A DNA stretch of 64,000 bases, taken from contig CP121690.1 of assembly GCA_038396605.1 (NCBI GenBank), positions 2,632,356 through 2,696,355 on the forward strand, in the 5' to 3' direction. The DNA comes from Eubacteriales bacterium mix99. Its GTDB lineage: Bacteria; Bacillota; Clostridia; Caldicoprobacterales; DTU083. Within the stretch, counting starts at the first letter, position 1, and the number at the start of each line of letters is the position of its first letter. A program made the position numbers and the translations under genes. This document shows positions 36,402-45,718 of the stretch, piece by piece. The notes beneath the pieces were generated by a model. It saw only the letters and a list, made by a program, of their open reading frames with translations, did not search any database and was not told the DNA's origin.

Positions 36402-37451
36402 TCAGACTTTTCCCAATGCTTTCAGATAGGCATGAAAGGCGGAAGGAACGGAGTAAGAATGATGGATCTCCTCCTGCCTTGCCCATACAAAGCTGCAGGT
36501 TTCCTTCCTTTCCCTTACCCGGACAGCATACCCTTTCATATGCCATTCCAGATGGGAAAAGACATGCTTCGCATCCGGCAGGGGTGTAATGGTTTCGGGA
36601 CAGATTCCCCATTCCGTCAGCACCTTCCCGATTTCCTCCGGGGATAAATGCCCATACCGATTGGGAAATTCCCAGAGGCCGGACAATAACCCCTGTTCCT
36701 GCCTCTTTCGAAGAGCGATCCTGTCCTGAAAGCGGATTACAAAAACGGTGCGGTTCTCCATTTTCCGTTTTGCTTTTCTGGTTTTCCGCGGAATCTGGTC
36801 CACAGCATCCTGATGACAGGCCTCGCAAAAGGACTGCACCGGACATTCCCCGCATTTGGGCCTTCCGTTGGGAATACAGAGAAGAGCGCCCAGCTCCATC
36901 ATTGCCTGATTGAAGTTTCCCGGTTCTTGCCGGAACAAAAGTCTTGCTGCCAGGGCGTTCAGATCCTTTCGGACAGTTTTGTCCTTCAGATCCCCCCGGT
37001 TCCCGGATAATCTCGCCAGAACCCGGAGCACGTTGCCGTCCACGGCAGGCTCTTTTGCACCGAATGCAATGGACGCAATTGCTCCGGAAGTATACGGCCC
37101 AATGCCGGGCAGCGTTTGTAAGGATTTTCTGTCAGAAGGCAGCCGGCCATGATATTGCCCCATTACCATGCAGGCAGCTTTTTTCAGATTCCTTGCCCGG
37201 CTGTAGTACCCCAGTCCTTCCCACAGCTTCATCAGCCGGTCTTCCGGCAAAGCCGCCAGGTCCAGGATTGCCGGAACTTCCTGCAGAAACCGTTCAAAAT
37301 ATGGCTTGACAGCCTCCACTCTGGTTTGCTGCAGCATAATTTCCGAAATCCATACCCGGTAAGGGGACGGATCGTCCCTCCACGGCAGGATCCGGGCATT
37401 GCCTTCATACCAATTCAAAAGTGCCTGCTGAAATTTTTGTATTTTATCCAT
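36402..37451 (-). CDS. mutY: A/G-specific adenine glycosylase MutY
   Basis: A protein of 349 residues. The helix-hairpin-helix LPGIGPYTSGAIASIAFG carries the glycosylase core, with the catalytic region WISEIMLQQTRV and AVDGNVLRVLARL. The [4Fe-4S] cysteines are CIPNGRPKCGECPVQSFC; the first spacing is seven, not six as in E. coli. A C-terminal NUDIX-like domain (about 230-345) recognises 8-oxoguanine. It removes adenine mispaired with 8-oxoG. The start MDKIQKF at 37451 matches family N-termini but has no clear ribosome site. Confidence 0.95.
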   Translation of the reverse strand: MDKIQKFQQALLNWYEGNARILPWRDDPSPYRVWISEIMLQQTRVEAVKPYFERFLQEVPAILDLAALPEDRLMKLWEGLGYYSRARNLKKAACMVMGQYHGRLPSDRKSLQTLPGIGPYTSGAIASIAFGAKEPAVDGNVLRVLARLSGNRGDLKDKTVRKDLNALAARLLFRQEPGNFNQAMMELGALLCIPNGRPKCGECPVQSFCEACHQDAVDQIPRKTRKAKRKMENRTVFVIRFQDRIALRKRQEQGLLSGLWEFPNRYGHLSPEEIGKVLTEWGICPETITPLPDAKHVFSHLEWHMKGYAVRVRERKETCSFVWARQEEIHHSYSVPSAFHAYLKALGKV

Positions 37452-37607
37452 TATTTTATTATATAACGACGTGATGCCCATTTTCAAGCAAAACAGAAGA
37501 AAGCATAGAATTCCCATGCTATTCTTGCCTGAAGCGTATCCTGCAATTTTACGGAAATAGATGCCTGTGCTAAAATTGGAATGGAACTGGAAAGGAGAAT
37601 CTCATCC

Positions 37608-38135
37608 ATGAAGAAAAAAGAACCGGTCCGGAAAACCGGCGAAGTTGTTTTGCGGCAGGAAGTGTATCGTGACGATGCCAGGAAAATTGCACAATGGCTG
37701 GAAAGCAGGGAAGTCACACAGTTTCTGAATGAATATCAGAACGTGTCCGAGGGCATCCTGGAAGTACTGGAAAGAGTTCCGGTCCCGGTCGTAACACATC
37801 TCTTCAATCAAGATGGAAGCTTTTTTATGGTCGATGCAGAAAAGCAGGAACCAGTCGGCTACCTGAAACTGGTTCCCAGATGGAGTGAGACGGAGATGAT
37901 CATTGTCATCGGTGACCGGCACAAATGGGGACGGGGCTTTGGTGCGGCTGCTGTTTTTCAGGGTCTCCGGCATGCTTTTTTTGAATGGAGGGCGGATAAA
38001 GTGGTAGCCATCATCCATACAGCAAACCGGCGGTCCATCCGTGTCTTTCAAAATGCCGGCTTCCGGAAAGAAAAAGAACTTACCGGGGAAATTCAATTCT
38101 GCATCACAATGAGTGATTTCCTGAAGATAGCCTAA
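37608..38135 (+). CDS. GNAT family N-acetyltransferase
   Basis: An acetyltransferase-fold protein of 175 residues. The acetyl-CoA loop is GDRHKWGRGFGAAA near residue 101, followed by ADKVVAIIHTANRRSIRVFQ, typical of GNATs acting on small molecules or proteins. Substrate is unknown. ATG 37608 follows AAGGAG by ten bases. A promoter-like TTTACG-17-TAAAAT lies at 37548-37576. Its stop overlaps the pepT stop by 4 bases in convergent orientation. Confidence 0.82.
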   Translation: MKKKEPVRKTGEVVLRQEVYRDDARKIAQWLESREVTQFLNEYQNVSEGILEVLERVPVPVVTHLFNQDGSFFMVDAEKQEPVGYLKLVPRWSETEMIIVIGDRHKWGRGFGAAAVFQGLRHAFFEWRADKVVAIIHTANRRSIRVFQNAGFRKEKELTGEIQFCITMSDFLKIA

Positions 38136-39367
38136 TTCTTTTCGAAATCACAGTATTTTTCTGTTATCCGGATCAAGGTCGAAACACAGCGATCCATGTC
38201 CTGCACGCAGGCATATTCCATTTTTCCATGATGATTATGGCTGCCGGTCCCCAGATTCGGACATGGCAAACCCATAAAGGACAGCCTGGAACCGTCCGTT
38301 CCTCCGCGAACCGGTTCACTGACCGGATCTCCCCCGGCGTCCCTTACTGCTTCGCAGGCCGTTTCAATCAGATGACGATGTGGCTTGATCTGCTCCGTCA
38401 TATTCCGGTATTCATCCCGGATCGTAACACAAACGGTACCGGCCCCATGAATCCTGTTCAGCTTTTCCGCCGCTTCCCGGACTTCTTCCTTTTTCCGCTC
38501 CAGTTTGGCTGCATCGTGATCACGAAGGATATAATGCAGTTCGGATTCTTCCACCGTACCCTTCATATGAGTCAGATGATGAAAGCCCTGGTATTTCTCC
38601 GTCTTCTCCGGAACTTCCCCTTCCGGCAGCAGGGCATTGAATTCCATGGCAATGAGCATGGCGTTTTTCATTCTTCCCCTGGCCGTGCCCGGATGAATAT
38701 TCTTGCCTGTTATGTGGATATCCGCAGATGCCGCATTAAAGGTTTCATATTCCACTTCGCCAAAGGCACCGCCATCCACAGTATAGGCAAAATGGGCACC
38801 GAATCGTTTCACATCAAATAAATCCGCTCCCCTGCCAATCTCTTCATCCGGCGTAAAACCGATTTTGATGGTACCATGCCGGATATCCGGATGATTGCAG
38901 AGCGTTTCTGCCATCGTCATGATTTCCGCTATCCCCGCCTTGTCATCCGCGCCCAGCAAAGTGGTTCCATCGGTGACAACCAGGTCACAGCCTTTATACC
39001 GGTTCAGGGAATCAAACTCTTCCGGGCGGAGAAAAATGCCTTTTTCCTGATTCAAAAGAATCGGGGCACCGTCATAATTCCGTACCACCCTGGGTTTCAC
39101 ATTCTGATACGGCACATCCCTTACCACATCCATATGGGAGATAAAGCCAATTACCGTCCCCTTCCATTCCGCTGTATTGGACGGAATGGTACCAAAGACA
39201 TAGCCGTTTACATCCATATTCGCATCCCGGATGCCAATCCTCTTCATTTCCTCCACCAGGGCCTTGCCGAACTCCAGCTGTTCCGGAGTACTGGGACAAG
39301 CCGGATTGTTGCTGTCGGAAGCCGTCCCGAAGCCGGCATACCGAATCAATCTTTCATAAGCCTTCAA
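38132..39367 (-). CDS. pepT: Peptidase T (tripeptide aminopeptidase)
   Basis: An M20B zinc peptidase of 411 residues that releases N-terminal residues from tripeptides. The metal ligands are seen in GFISHMDVV, LLGADDKAGIAE and FTPDEEIGRG (with the catalytic Glu pair), and YTVDGG later. The open frame begins 28 codons earlier, but TTG 39367, eight bases after AAGGAGG, gives LKAYERLIRYAGFGTAS, the normal PepT start and length. It is a single gene. Confidence 0.95.
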   Translation of the reverse strand: MKAYERLIRYAGFGTASDSNNPACPSTPEQLEFGKALVEEMKRIGIRDANMDVNGYVFGTIPSNTAEWKGTVIGFISHMDVVRDVPYQNVKPRVVRNYDGAPILLNQEKGIFLRPEEFDSLNRYKGCDLVVTDGTTLLGADDKAGIAEIMTMAETLCNHPDIRHGTIKIGFTPDEEIGRGADLFDVKRFGAHFAYTVDGGAFGEVEYETFNAASADIHITGKNIHPGTARGRMKNAMLIAMEFNALLPEGEVPEKTEKYQGFHHLTHMKGTVEESELHYILRDHDAAKLERKKEEVREAAEKLNRIHGAGTVCVTIRDEYRNMTEQIKPHRHLIETACEAVRDAGGDPVSEPVRGGTDGSRLSFMGLPCPNLGTGSHNHHGKMEYACVQDMDRCVSTLIRITEKYCDFEKN

Positions 39368-39487
39368 TGTTGTTGCCTCCTTCTTTCTGCTACCATTGTG
39401 ACAGATCTTTTCCGTCGTGTCAAACGCTAACCTCACTGCTTTTGAATGCACTTTCGTATTGCAGCCGTATTCCCGGCTCCGGCCTTT

Positions 39488-40225
39488 CTATGGCTGGAGT
39501 GTCCGCTTCAGGAACTCCCTGGTCCGGTTCTTTTGTGGATGGATCAGTACTTGCTCCGGGCTTCCTTCTTCTGTGATAACTCCCTGATCCATGAATACCA
39601 CGCGGTCCGCCACATCCTTTGCAAACCCCATTTCATGCGTTACGACCAGCATGGTAAGCCCTGCCTCAGCCAGGCCTTTCATCACGTTCAGCACTTCCCC
39701 GACCATCTCCGGATCCAGGGCAGAAGTTGGCTCGTCAAACAGCAGGACATCCGGTTCCATGGACAATGCCCTGGCAATGGCAACACGCTGCTGCTGGCCC
39801 CCCGAGAGCTGCATGGGTCTGGCATCAATATACTGTTCCATTCCCACCACCTTCAGGTATTTCATGGCGATCTTCCTTGCCTCTTCCAGGGACCGCTTCA
39901 ATACCTGCCGCTGGGCAACAATACAATTGGTCAACACGTTCAGATTATGAAACAGGTTAAACTGCTGAAACACCATCCCCAGTTTGGCGCGGTAGGAATA
40001 GATATTATTTCGTTTATCCAGGATGTTTCTGCCATCATAAAGAATCTCTCCTCCGCTGGGCTTCTCCAGCAGATTGATACACCGCAGCAAGGTGGACTTT
40101 CCGGAACCGGATGCACCGATGACACATACCACTTCCCCCCTGTTTATGGTAAAGTCAATGTCCTTCAGCACGTCATGGGTTCCAAAGGATTTGCTTAAGT
40201 GCCGCACTTCAATTACCTTCTCCAT
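39488..40225 (-). CDS. Lysine-type amino acid ABC transporter ATPase
   Basis: An ATPase of 245 residues of the GlnQ/ArtP type with Walker [11 protein letters not shown]-loop [12 protein letters not shown], signature LSGGQQQR, Walker [14 protein letters not shown] and H-loop [10 protein letters not shown] 40225 follows AGGAGG closely, and the longer open frame is rejected. It overlaps the permease gene by 17 bases. The lysine riboswitch at the head of the operon marks the system as a probable lysine importer. Confidence 0.93.
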   Translation of the reverse strand: MEKVIEVRHLSKSFGTHDVLKDIDFTINRGEVVCVIGASGSGKSTLLRCINLLEKPSGGEILYDGRNILDKRNNIYSYRAKLGMVFQQFNLFHNLNVLTNCIVAQRQVLKRSLEEARKIAMKYLKVVGMEQYIDARPMQLSGGQQQRVAIARALSMEPDVLLFDEPTSALDPEMVGEVLNVMKGLAEAGLTMLVVTHEMGFAKDVADRVVFMDQGVITEEGSPEQVLIHPQKNRTREFLKRTLQP

Positions 40226-40955
40226 ACTGCACCTCCTTTCCTTTCCGCACCTCATTCGCCAGGGTGTAATTCTTCGGCCCATCCAATCTTTTCTCAGTCA
40301 TCCGGAGAATTCGGGTCACCGTAAATGTCATAATAAAATACAGGATACAGGCGATAAAAAAAGGCCCAAAAAAGCTGAAATGAATGCCTGCCACGGTACT
40401 GGTCTGAAAATAAAGCTCCGATATGGAAATGACATTCAGCACCGAGGTGTCCTTGATATTAATGACAAACTCGTTTCCGATGGCCGGCAGGATATTGCGG
40501 ATCGCCTGAGGCAGCACCACTTTGGCCATAGTCTGAACAGGATTCATTCCCAATGCCTGAGCTGCTTCAAACTGCCCTGTGTCAATGGATACAATGCCAC
40601 CCCGTATAATTTCCGCCATATAGGCGCCTGTATTGATGGAAACAATCAGAATTCCGGCAGCCATCCGGTCCATTTCAAATCCTGCCTGGGCTGATCCGTA
40701 ATAGATCACCATAGCCTGTACAATCATGGGGGTGCCACGGAAAATTTCGATATAAACCGACAGAATGGCGTTGGCCGCCCTCAGAAGGATGCGCTTCCAT
40801 CCGCCTTCCGGGACAGGTATGGTGCGTATGATTCCAGCCAGCAGCCCGATCATAAATCCAAATATGGTACCCAGAATGGACAGATAAAGTGTGACACCGG
40901 CACCCCGGAGATACATCGGCCAGTATTCTATAATGATTTTCATAATTTGTCCCAT
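40209..40955 (-). CDS. Lysine-type amino acid ABC transporter permease
   Basis: A permease of 248 residues in the HisM/GlnP family with about five helices. [19 protein letters not shown] near residue 70 is the RGTP motif, and the EAA loop reads [20 protein letters not shown] near 128. It is the transmembrane subunit for the neighbouring ATPase and lipoprotein. The start follows AGGAGG at a long spacing of twelve; a second ATG four codons in is possible. Confidence 0.93.
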   Translation of the reverse strand: MGQIMKIIIEYWPMYLRGAGVTLYLSILGTIFGFMIGLLAGIIRTIPVPEGGWKRILLRAANAILSVYIEIFRGTPMIVQAMVIYYGSAQAGFEMDRMAAGILIVSINTGAYMAEIIRGGIVSIDTGQFEAAQALGMNPVQTMAKVVLPQAIRNILPAIGNEFVINIKDTSVLNVISISELYFQTSTVAGIHFSFFGPFFIACILYFIMTFTVTRILRMTEKRLDGPKNYTLANEVRKGKEVQYGEGN

Positions 40956-41004
40956 TCTATTTGCGAACCTCCTTCAACAGGAAACAGTGTTTTCCTTTTC
41001 CCGC

Positions 41005-41844
41005 TTATTCCGCAGACGGTTGATTTTTGATTGCGTCACCCATTATTTCCTTGCGTTCCTCTTCGGACAGGTTCTCCAGGATCTTATCGATCTCTTTCTT
41101 CAATGGACTGTTTTTAACAAGGCCCGCTGCGATTGCCGTATCATCCTCCGATGTGACAAACCCATCCTTGAATTCGACCATCTTCAGGTTGGGATCCGCC
41201 GATTGCGCACTGATTCCTTCCGGACGCTCGGAAACATATCCGTCCACGATGCCGGACTCCAGGGCCACACGCATGGTTGTAAATTTTTCCATGGCGGTCT
41301 GCTTCTGTGCCCCCTTGATTTGATCAATGACGGAATAATGGAATGTGCTCAACTGGGCGGTTATCTTTGCTCCCTTGAAATCCTGAATGGACGTTGCGTT
41401 TTCATAAGGGCCTCCCTTTTTCACCACCATCACCAGGTCCGAGTGATAATAATTGTCCGTGAAATCAATATTTTTCTTGCGCTCAGCCGTAGGCGACATG
41501 CCGGCAATAATGGCATCAATCTTGCCTGAACTCAGAGCGGGCTCCAGGCCTTCCCACTTGGTTTTGACAATTACCAGCTTCCGGCCCAGACCTTCTGCAA
41601 TCCTTTTTGCAATCTCCACATCATATCCTCCGGCATATTCGGCATTGCCGTCAATTTTCACGCCGCCTCCGGACGAATCCAGCTGCGTCCAGTTGAAGGG
41701 AGGATAATCACATTCCATACCAACCCGGAAAACAGCATTTTCTCCCGAAGTACCGGCGCTCCCTGCATTTTTTTCCGTACAGCCCGGCATACAGAACAGG
41801 GCTGCCATGGACAGTACCACTAAAATGGATATTTTCTTATACAT
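41005..41844 (-). CDS. Lysine-type amino acid-binding lipoprotein
   Basis: A receptor of 279 residues with lipobox-like MPGC (Cys22) and the SBP family 3 fold. Visible elements are FRVGMECDYPPFNWTQ, GGYDVEIAKRIAEGLGRKL, WEGLEPALSSGKIDAIIAGM, the TAERKKNIDFTDNYY segment and a second lobe with MRVALESGIVDGYVSERPEG. An insertion SSGGGVKIDGNAEYAGG is typical of some Clostridia members. First gene of the operon, 95 bases after the lysine-riboswitch aptamer, which supports lysine as the ligand. Confidence 0.93.
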   Translation of the reverse strand: MYKKISILVVLSMAALFCMPGCTEKNAGSAGTSGENAVFRVGMECDYPPFNWTQLDSSGGGVKIDGNAEYAGGYDVEIAKRIAEGLGRKLVIVKTKWEGLEPALSSGKIDAIIAGMSPTAERKKNIDFTDNYYHSDLVMVVKKGGPYENATSIQDFKGAKITAQLSTFHYSVIDQIKGAQKQTAMEKFTTMRVALESGIVDGYVSERPEGISAQSADPNLKMVEFKDGFVTSEDDTAIAAGLVKNSPLKKEIDKILENLSEEERKEIMGDAIKNQPSAE

Positions 41845-41875
41845 TCAACAATCCCCCTTTATTATTCCATAAAAT

Positions 41876-41899
41876 AAAAAGCCTGAGATGAACTCAGGC
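41876..41899 (-). terminator. Terminator of the lysine riboswitch
   Basis: GCCTGAG and CTCAGGC pair in a perfect stem (41881-41899, loop TTCAT) followed on the minus strand by TTTTT. It lies between the L-box aptamer and the receptor gene, the normal position for lysine-dependent termination. Confidence 0.9.
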
Positions 41900-41939
41900 A
41901 GTTAATGCATTACTTCCTTGATCCCTCCTCTTTCCCAAA

Positions 41940-42118
41940 TGAGATAGCACACCTTAGTAAACCGGGAAGTTCACTGAGGCAGTCCTGCAGCTCTTAACTG
42001 CAGTCCCAGCATGCAATAGTCAGCCAATATTGCAGCTTCGGCGATATTTCCTTCTCCACGGCTTCCCTGCTCGGCTTACGCTCCGCCGGGGACTAATAAA
42101 TACCGCGCCTCTACCTCA
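41940..42118 (-). ncRNA. Lysine riboswitch (L-box)
   Basis: On the minus strand TGAGGTAG (42118-42111) and CTATCTCA (41947-41940) close the P1 helix. Between them are the conserved GAGGTAGAGGCGCGG start, TTATTAGT, a GC-rich arm, GGAAATATCGCCGAAG, and paired arms GACTGCAG-type further on. These are L-box core elements. Binding of lysine should favour the downstream terminator and shut off the importer. Confidence 0.92.
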
Positions 42119-42153
42119 CCTGCAAGAAGTGAGGTCATATATGAATTTTCTTA

Positions 42154-42182
42154 AGTTTATACGAAAAAACAGAGTCTGTCAA
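42154..42182 (-). promoter_or_regulatory. Promoter of the lysine importer operon
   Basis: Perfect TTGACA (42182-42177), 17 bases, TAAACT (42159-42154), 36 bases before the aptamer. Confidence 0.75.
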
Positions 42183-42249
42183 ATATTTTTTCACGTTACT
42201 CAGTTATTTTTAGCGTTCATTATTTTCCTTTTAAAGGAAATGAAAAGCC

Positions 42250-42278
42250 TTGAAAACCAACATCGAATCCTATAAAAT
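42250..42278 (+). promoter_or_regulatory. Promoter of the 3-methyladenine glycosylase gene
   Basis: TTGAAA (42250-42255), 17 bases, TAAAAT (42273-42278), 49 bases before the start codon. Confidence 0.6.
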
Positions 42279-42326
42279 ATTTTTATGTATTGGATACTGA
42301 AATCATTCTTTGGAGGAGGAAGATTC

Positions 42327-43016
42327 ATGGAAAAGCTGGAGAGAAAATTTTACAGTTCTGGTGCCATAGAGGTGGCAAAAAATCTTTTGGGAAAATATCT
42401 GCTGCATCGGATCAACGGACAGGAACGCCTGGGGAAAATTGTGGAGACGGAAGCCTATATGGGGCCGGAGGACAAGGCTGCCCACTCCTGCAATAACCGG
42501 AGAACGAAGCGGACCGAAGTCATGTTTGGCCCTCCCGGCTATGCATATGTCTATCGGATATATGGCATGTACTCCTGTATGAATGTCGTTGCATCGGAAA
42601 GGGAAAGCCCTCAGGCGGTCCTGATCCGGGCACTGGAGCCGGTAAAGGGACTGGAAGAAATGGCAGAGGCACGATATGGAAAAAGTCTGTCGGATTGCGC
42701 CAAAAAGGATCGTCTTGACCTCACCAACGGTCCCGGCAAGCTTTGTATGGCAATGGGCATCACAGACCGGGACAGCGGGGAGAATCTATGCGGAAACCGG
42801 ATTTTCCTCCTGAAAGGGGACCGGGAACCGGCATTCAACATGGTGACCACGACGCGTATCCATATTGATTATGCAGAGGAAGCCGTTCTTTACCCCTATC
42901 GGTTCTATATCGACGGGAATCCCTATGTCTCGGTGCGGGAGCGTAAGGCCGCCCGGGAGGCTTCTCCTTCCGGCCCGGTCTCAGAGCGCCGCATACCGGC
43001 CCGCAAGAAACCCTGA
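42327..43016 (+). CDS. mpg: DNA-3-methyladenine glycosylase (AAG/Mpg family)
   Basis: A protein of 229 residues of the AAG family. It shows AKNLLGKYLLHRI, the catalytic glutamate in VETEAYMGPEDKAAHS, VMFGPPGYAYVYRIYGMY and LTNGPGKLCMAMGIT. It excises alkylated purines such as 3-methyladenine and hypoxanthine in base excision repair. ATG 42327 follows GGAGGAGG; an upstream ATG at 42285 lacks a site. Its last 36 bases overlap the end of the convergent flavoprotein gene. Confidence 0.95.
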   Translation: MEKLERKFYSSGAIEVAKNLLGKYLLHRINGQERLGKIVETEAYMGPEDKAAHSCNNRRTKRTEVMFGPPGYAYVYRIYGMYSCMNVVASERESPQAVLIRALEPVKGLEEMAEARYGKSLSDCAKKDRLDLTNGPGKLCMAMGITDRDSGENLCGNRIFLLKGDREPAFNMVTTTRIHIDYAEEAVLYPYRFYIDGNPYVSVRERKAAREASPSGPVSERRIPARKKP

Positions 43017-44258
43017 GGACCAGGCCCACTGAAGATTGAATCCACCGCACCGTCCGTCCACATCCATGATCTCGCCTGCAAAATACAAACCCTTCACTTT
43101 TCTGGACTCCATGGTTTCCGGGTTGATCTCCCTGGTATCGACGCCTCCTGCCGTAACCTGTGCACTGGGCCAGCTTCTTGCACCGCGGATCCGGAATCTC
43201 CAGTCCGTCAGGATTTCCGCAATTTTTTCCCGTTCTGCGGCAGAAAGACTGGAAGCAGGACGGTTTCTGTCATCCAGACCAGCCTCAAGAAGAACGACGG
43301 GAATCAAACGTTTGTTGATCAGTCCCACGAAGTTGAATTCAGCGGTCTTTTCGGGACCCGACTGAATTCTCCTGTCGATGAGATTCCTGATTTCTCCTTT
43401 GTCCATCCGATCCAGAATGCGGATCCTTAAAACCGGCTGCTTTCCCTGCTGCAGCAATTCCCCCGCCTTTCTGCTGATCTGAAGAATCGGCGGTCCGGAT
43501 ACTCCGTAGTTGGTGAACAGAATATCTCCCCTGTCTCCGGCAACGGATTTTCCTCTGTCCAGTATCCCGGCAGTTCCAACGAATTTTACTCCGTTCAGCC
43601 GCTTGAACCAGGGCCCATCCAGCATCAGCTGGACCAGGGCAGGAAACAGATCCGTAACATTGTGATCCAGCTTCCTCGCCAGATCCAGGCCATTTCCATC
43701 CGATCCGCTGGAAGGCATGGCTTTTCCCCCTGCTGCAAGGATTACCTTATCCGCCTCATAGATTTTCCCATCTTTTGTACGGATCAGAAATCCGCCCTTT
43801 CTTTTTTCCAGATCCTGTACATAAGAATCGCATTGAATGCGGACCCCCGATGCATTCAATTCATACAAAAGAACATCAAGCATGCTGGAAGCCTGATCAG
43901 ACATGGGAAAAACTTTCCCCCTATCCTCCACCTTGTGTTGAATTCCCAGTTTCTCAAAAAATCGTATGGTCTCTTTCGGGGAAAAGGCGGACAGGGCATG
44001 GTGCACAAATTTGGGATTGCTCCCCAAATAGCAGTCGGCATCGGCAGTTATATTGGTGAAATTACAACGCCCATTTCCGGTCGCCAGGAGTTTTTTCCCC
44101 ACCCTGGCATTCCGCTCCAGGATCGTTACCTCTGCACCCATTCTTTTTGCCGATATGGCAGCAATCATTCCGGCTGCCCCTCCTCCTGCCACAATTACAT
44201 GATTTCTTTTCCGGTCCCGGACCTTTCTTTTCTCACTTTTTCCTGATTTCATTGTCAT
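42981..44258 (-). CDS. BaiN/YhiN-family NAD(P)/FAD-dependent oxidoreductase
   Basis: A flavoprotein of about 425 residues. The dinucleotide-binding motif VIVAGGGAAGMIAAISAKRM stands near the N-terminus, followed by LLATGNGRCNFTNI, the hallmark of the HI0933 (YhiN/BaiN) family, then VILAAGGKAMPSSGSDGNG and the C-terminal GLYFAGEIMDVDGRCGGFNL. Physiological substrate is unknown, although one member is implicated in bile acid chemistry. The start is uncertain: ATG 44258 or 44252, both overlapping the DUF1836 gene. The 3' end overlaps mpg by 36 bases. Confidence 0.92.
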   Translation of the reverse strand: MTMKSGKSEKRKVRDRKRNHVIVAGGGAAGMIAAISAKRMGAEVTILERNARVGKKLLATGNGRCNFTNITADADCYLGSNPKFVHHALSAFSPKETIRFFEKLGIQHKVEDRGKVFPMSDQASSMLDVLLYELNASGVRIQCDSYVQDLEKRKGGFLIRTKDGKIYEADKVILAAGGKAMPSSGSDGNGLDLARKLDHNVTDLFPALVQLMLDGPWFKRLNGVKFVGTAGILDRGKSVAGDRGDILFTNYGVSGPPILQISRKAGELLQQGKQPVLRIRILDRMDKGEIRNLIDRRIQSGPEKTAEFNFVGLINKRLIPVVLLEAGLDDRNRPASSLSAAEREKIAEILTDWRFRIRGARSWPSAQVTAGGVDTREINPETMESRKVKGLYFAGEIMDVDGRCGGFNLQWAWSSGFLAGRYAAL

Positions 44259-44889
44259 CCCGTTTCTTTTCCTGCTCTTTCTCCTGCTTTTTTCCCCTTT
44301 TCGGATTCGTTTCCCCCGAACCTTCCGGTCCGTCTTCTTCCTTCCGGTTTCGAATAATTTCAAGCAGCCTTTCACAAACCAGCTTCTGACAATAGCTGGA
44401 AACAGCCAGCCGCAGTGCAATGTCCGACAGGGATCCGGCATCCCAATCCGTATGAATCTGAGTGGATGTTTCTGTCAGAGCCTGGTCCAGAATGTTGCAG
44501 AATTTTTCATAAAAAGCTTCCTGGTTGTCTCCCTGCAGCTCCTGATGAAGAAGGAATCCGGTGTTTTCGACAGATAATATCTGCTTTAATATGCAGATCT
44601 CCGTCAATCCGGCCAGATGCTCCCTGGTGTACTTTTTTCCTTTCGCCCGGGGCAGCAACCTGCCCTTGATATAGTTGTTGATCATTGCCGAGGTAAGGCG
44701 GCCTTCCTCTTCAAAATGAATTAATTGTCGGTACATGTAGGAAACAACCTGATCCTTGTACAGGCCGATATCCGGAAAATCTGCCCAGTTGACCGGCCGT
44801 TCTCCATCCAGCTTTTCTTTTAACTGTATCAGTTCCTCCACTGGAACACTTCCTTCCTCTTTATCACGAACTACTTTATCATTTCCCAT
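44233..44889 (-). CDS. DUF1836 protein, probable DNA-binding regulator
   Basis: A protein of 218 residues. The DUF1836 region (about 28-140) includes YKDQVVSYMYRQL, SAMINNYIKGRLLPRAKGKKYTREHL, a helix-turn-helix-like part recalling MerR N-termini, and ICILKQILS. The C-terminal 35 residues are very lysine/glutamate rich and probably disordered. The family has no assigned function. Its translation is probably coupled to the flavoprotein gene that overlaps it by 26 bases. No ribosome site is seen before ATG 44889; an in-frame TTG lies four codons upstream. Confidence 0.8.
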   Translation of the reverse strand: MGNDKVVRDKEEGSVPVEELIQLKEKLDGERPVNWADFPDIGLYKDQVVSYMYRQLIHFEEEGRLTSAMINNYIKGRLLPRAKGKKYTREHLAGLTEICILKQILSVENTGFLLHQELQGDNQEAFYEKFCNILDQALTETSTQIHTDWDAGSLSDIALRLAVSSYCQKLVCERLLEIIRNRKEEDGPEGSGETNPKRGKKQEKEQEKKRDDNEIRKK

Positions 44890-44928
44890 ATAATTTCGCA
44901 AATGTTATTATCCAGCCGGATCTTATGA

Positions 44929-44957
44929 TTTACTTTTTGAATATTGTGAGATATAAT
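44929..44957 (+). promoter_or_regulatory. Promoter of the SGNH hydrolase gene
   Basis: TTTACT (44929-44934), 17 bases, perfect TATAAT (44952-44957), 38 bases before the start codon. Confidence 0.65.
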
Positions 44958-44995
44958 AATCAATACTATATTTGATGAGATACGGGAGGCACAAA

Positions 44996-45718
44996 ATGGG
45001 AAGTGGGAAAAAATCAGATTTCGCATGCCTGTTCGGAGATTCCATAGGAAGAGGAGTGATTCTGGACAGCGTACGTGGCAGGTACATTCTGTTGAAAAAC
45101 AGCTTTGTCAATCTTCTGAACAAAAATACAAAAATGAAGGTGGACAACTATGCAAAATTCGGATGCACCATTGAGACAGGAAAGAAAATGGTTGAAAAGC
45201 ACGGGAAAGACCTTCCCCATTATCAATTTACCGCATTGGAATTTGGGGGAAACGACTGCGATTTTGACTGGGCTGCCATATCCGAGCATCCGAAGGGTTC
45301 CCATGTGCCCTTTACCCCATTGGCAAAATTTAGGGCCTTGTATTCTGAGGTAATTGAGCGCGTTTTCGACAGCGGCAGTCAACCCGTTATGCTTTCCCTG
45401 CCTCCCCTGGATGCAAAGCGATATTTTTCCTGGATTTCAAGGAACCGGAATGCAGAAAACATCCTTCATTGGCTGGGGGATGTGGAACATATCTATCGAT
45501 GGCAGGAAATGTACAATCTTGCTGTCGTTGGACTGGCAGCCGCAAAGCAGGTCCCCCTCATCGATATCCGCCGGGCGTTTCTGGAAGCAAGAAACTATCC
45601 CAGCCTGTTTTGTGAGGATGGCATCCATCCCAATGAAGCGGGCCATTCCTTGATTACAGATACAATCAGGAGTTTTGTTGCTGAAACGCTTCCGACTCCA
45701 GCCGTTTTTTCGGTCTGA
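44996..45718 (+). CDS. SGNH/GDSL-type hydrolase
   Basis: A protein of 240 residues with the SGNH blocks: FGDSIGRGV with nucleophile Ser16, block III FGGNDCDFD near residue 83, and block V EDGIHPNEAGH carrying the catalytic Asp and His near 217-220. No signal peptide is present, so it acts inside the cell or reaches the surface by other means. Substrate, probably an ester or thioester, is unknown. ATG 44996 follows GGGAGG. The last 53 bases overlap the convergent DMT transporter gene. Confidence 0.88.
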   Translation: MGSGKKSDFACLFGDSIGRGVILDSVRGRYILLKNSFVNLLNKNTKMKVDNYAKFGCTIETGKKMVEKHGKDLPHYQFTALEFGGNDCDFDWAAISEHPKGSHVPFTPLAKFRALYSEVIERVFDSGSQPVMLSLPPLDAKRYFSWISRNRNAENILHWLGDVEHIYRWQEMYNLAVVGLAAAKQVPLIDIRRAFLEARNYPSLFCEDGIHPNEAGHSLITDTIRSFVAETLPTPAVFSV

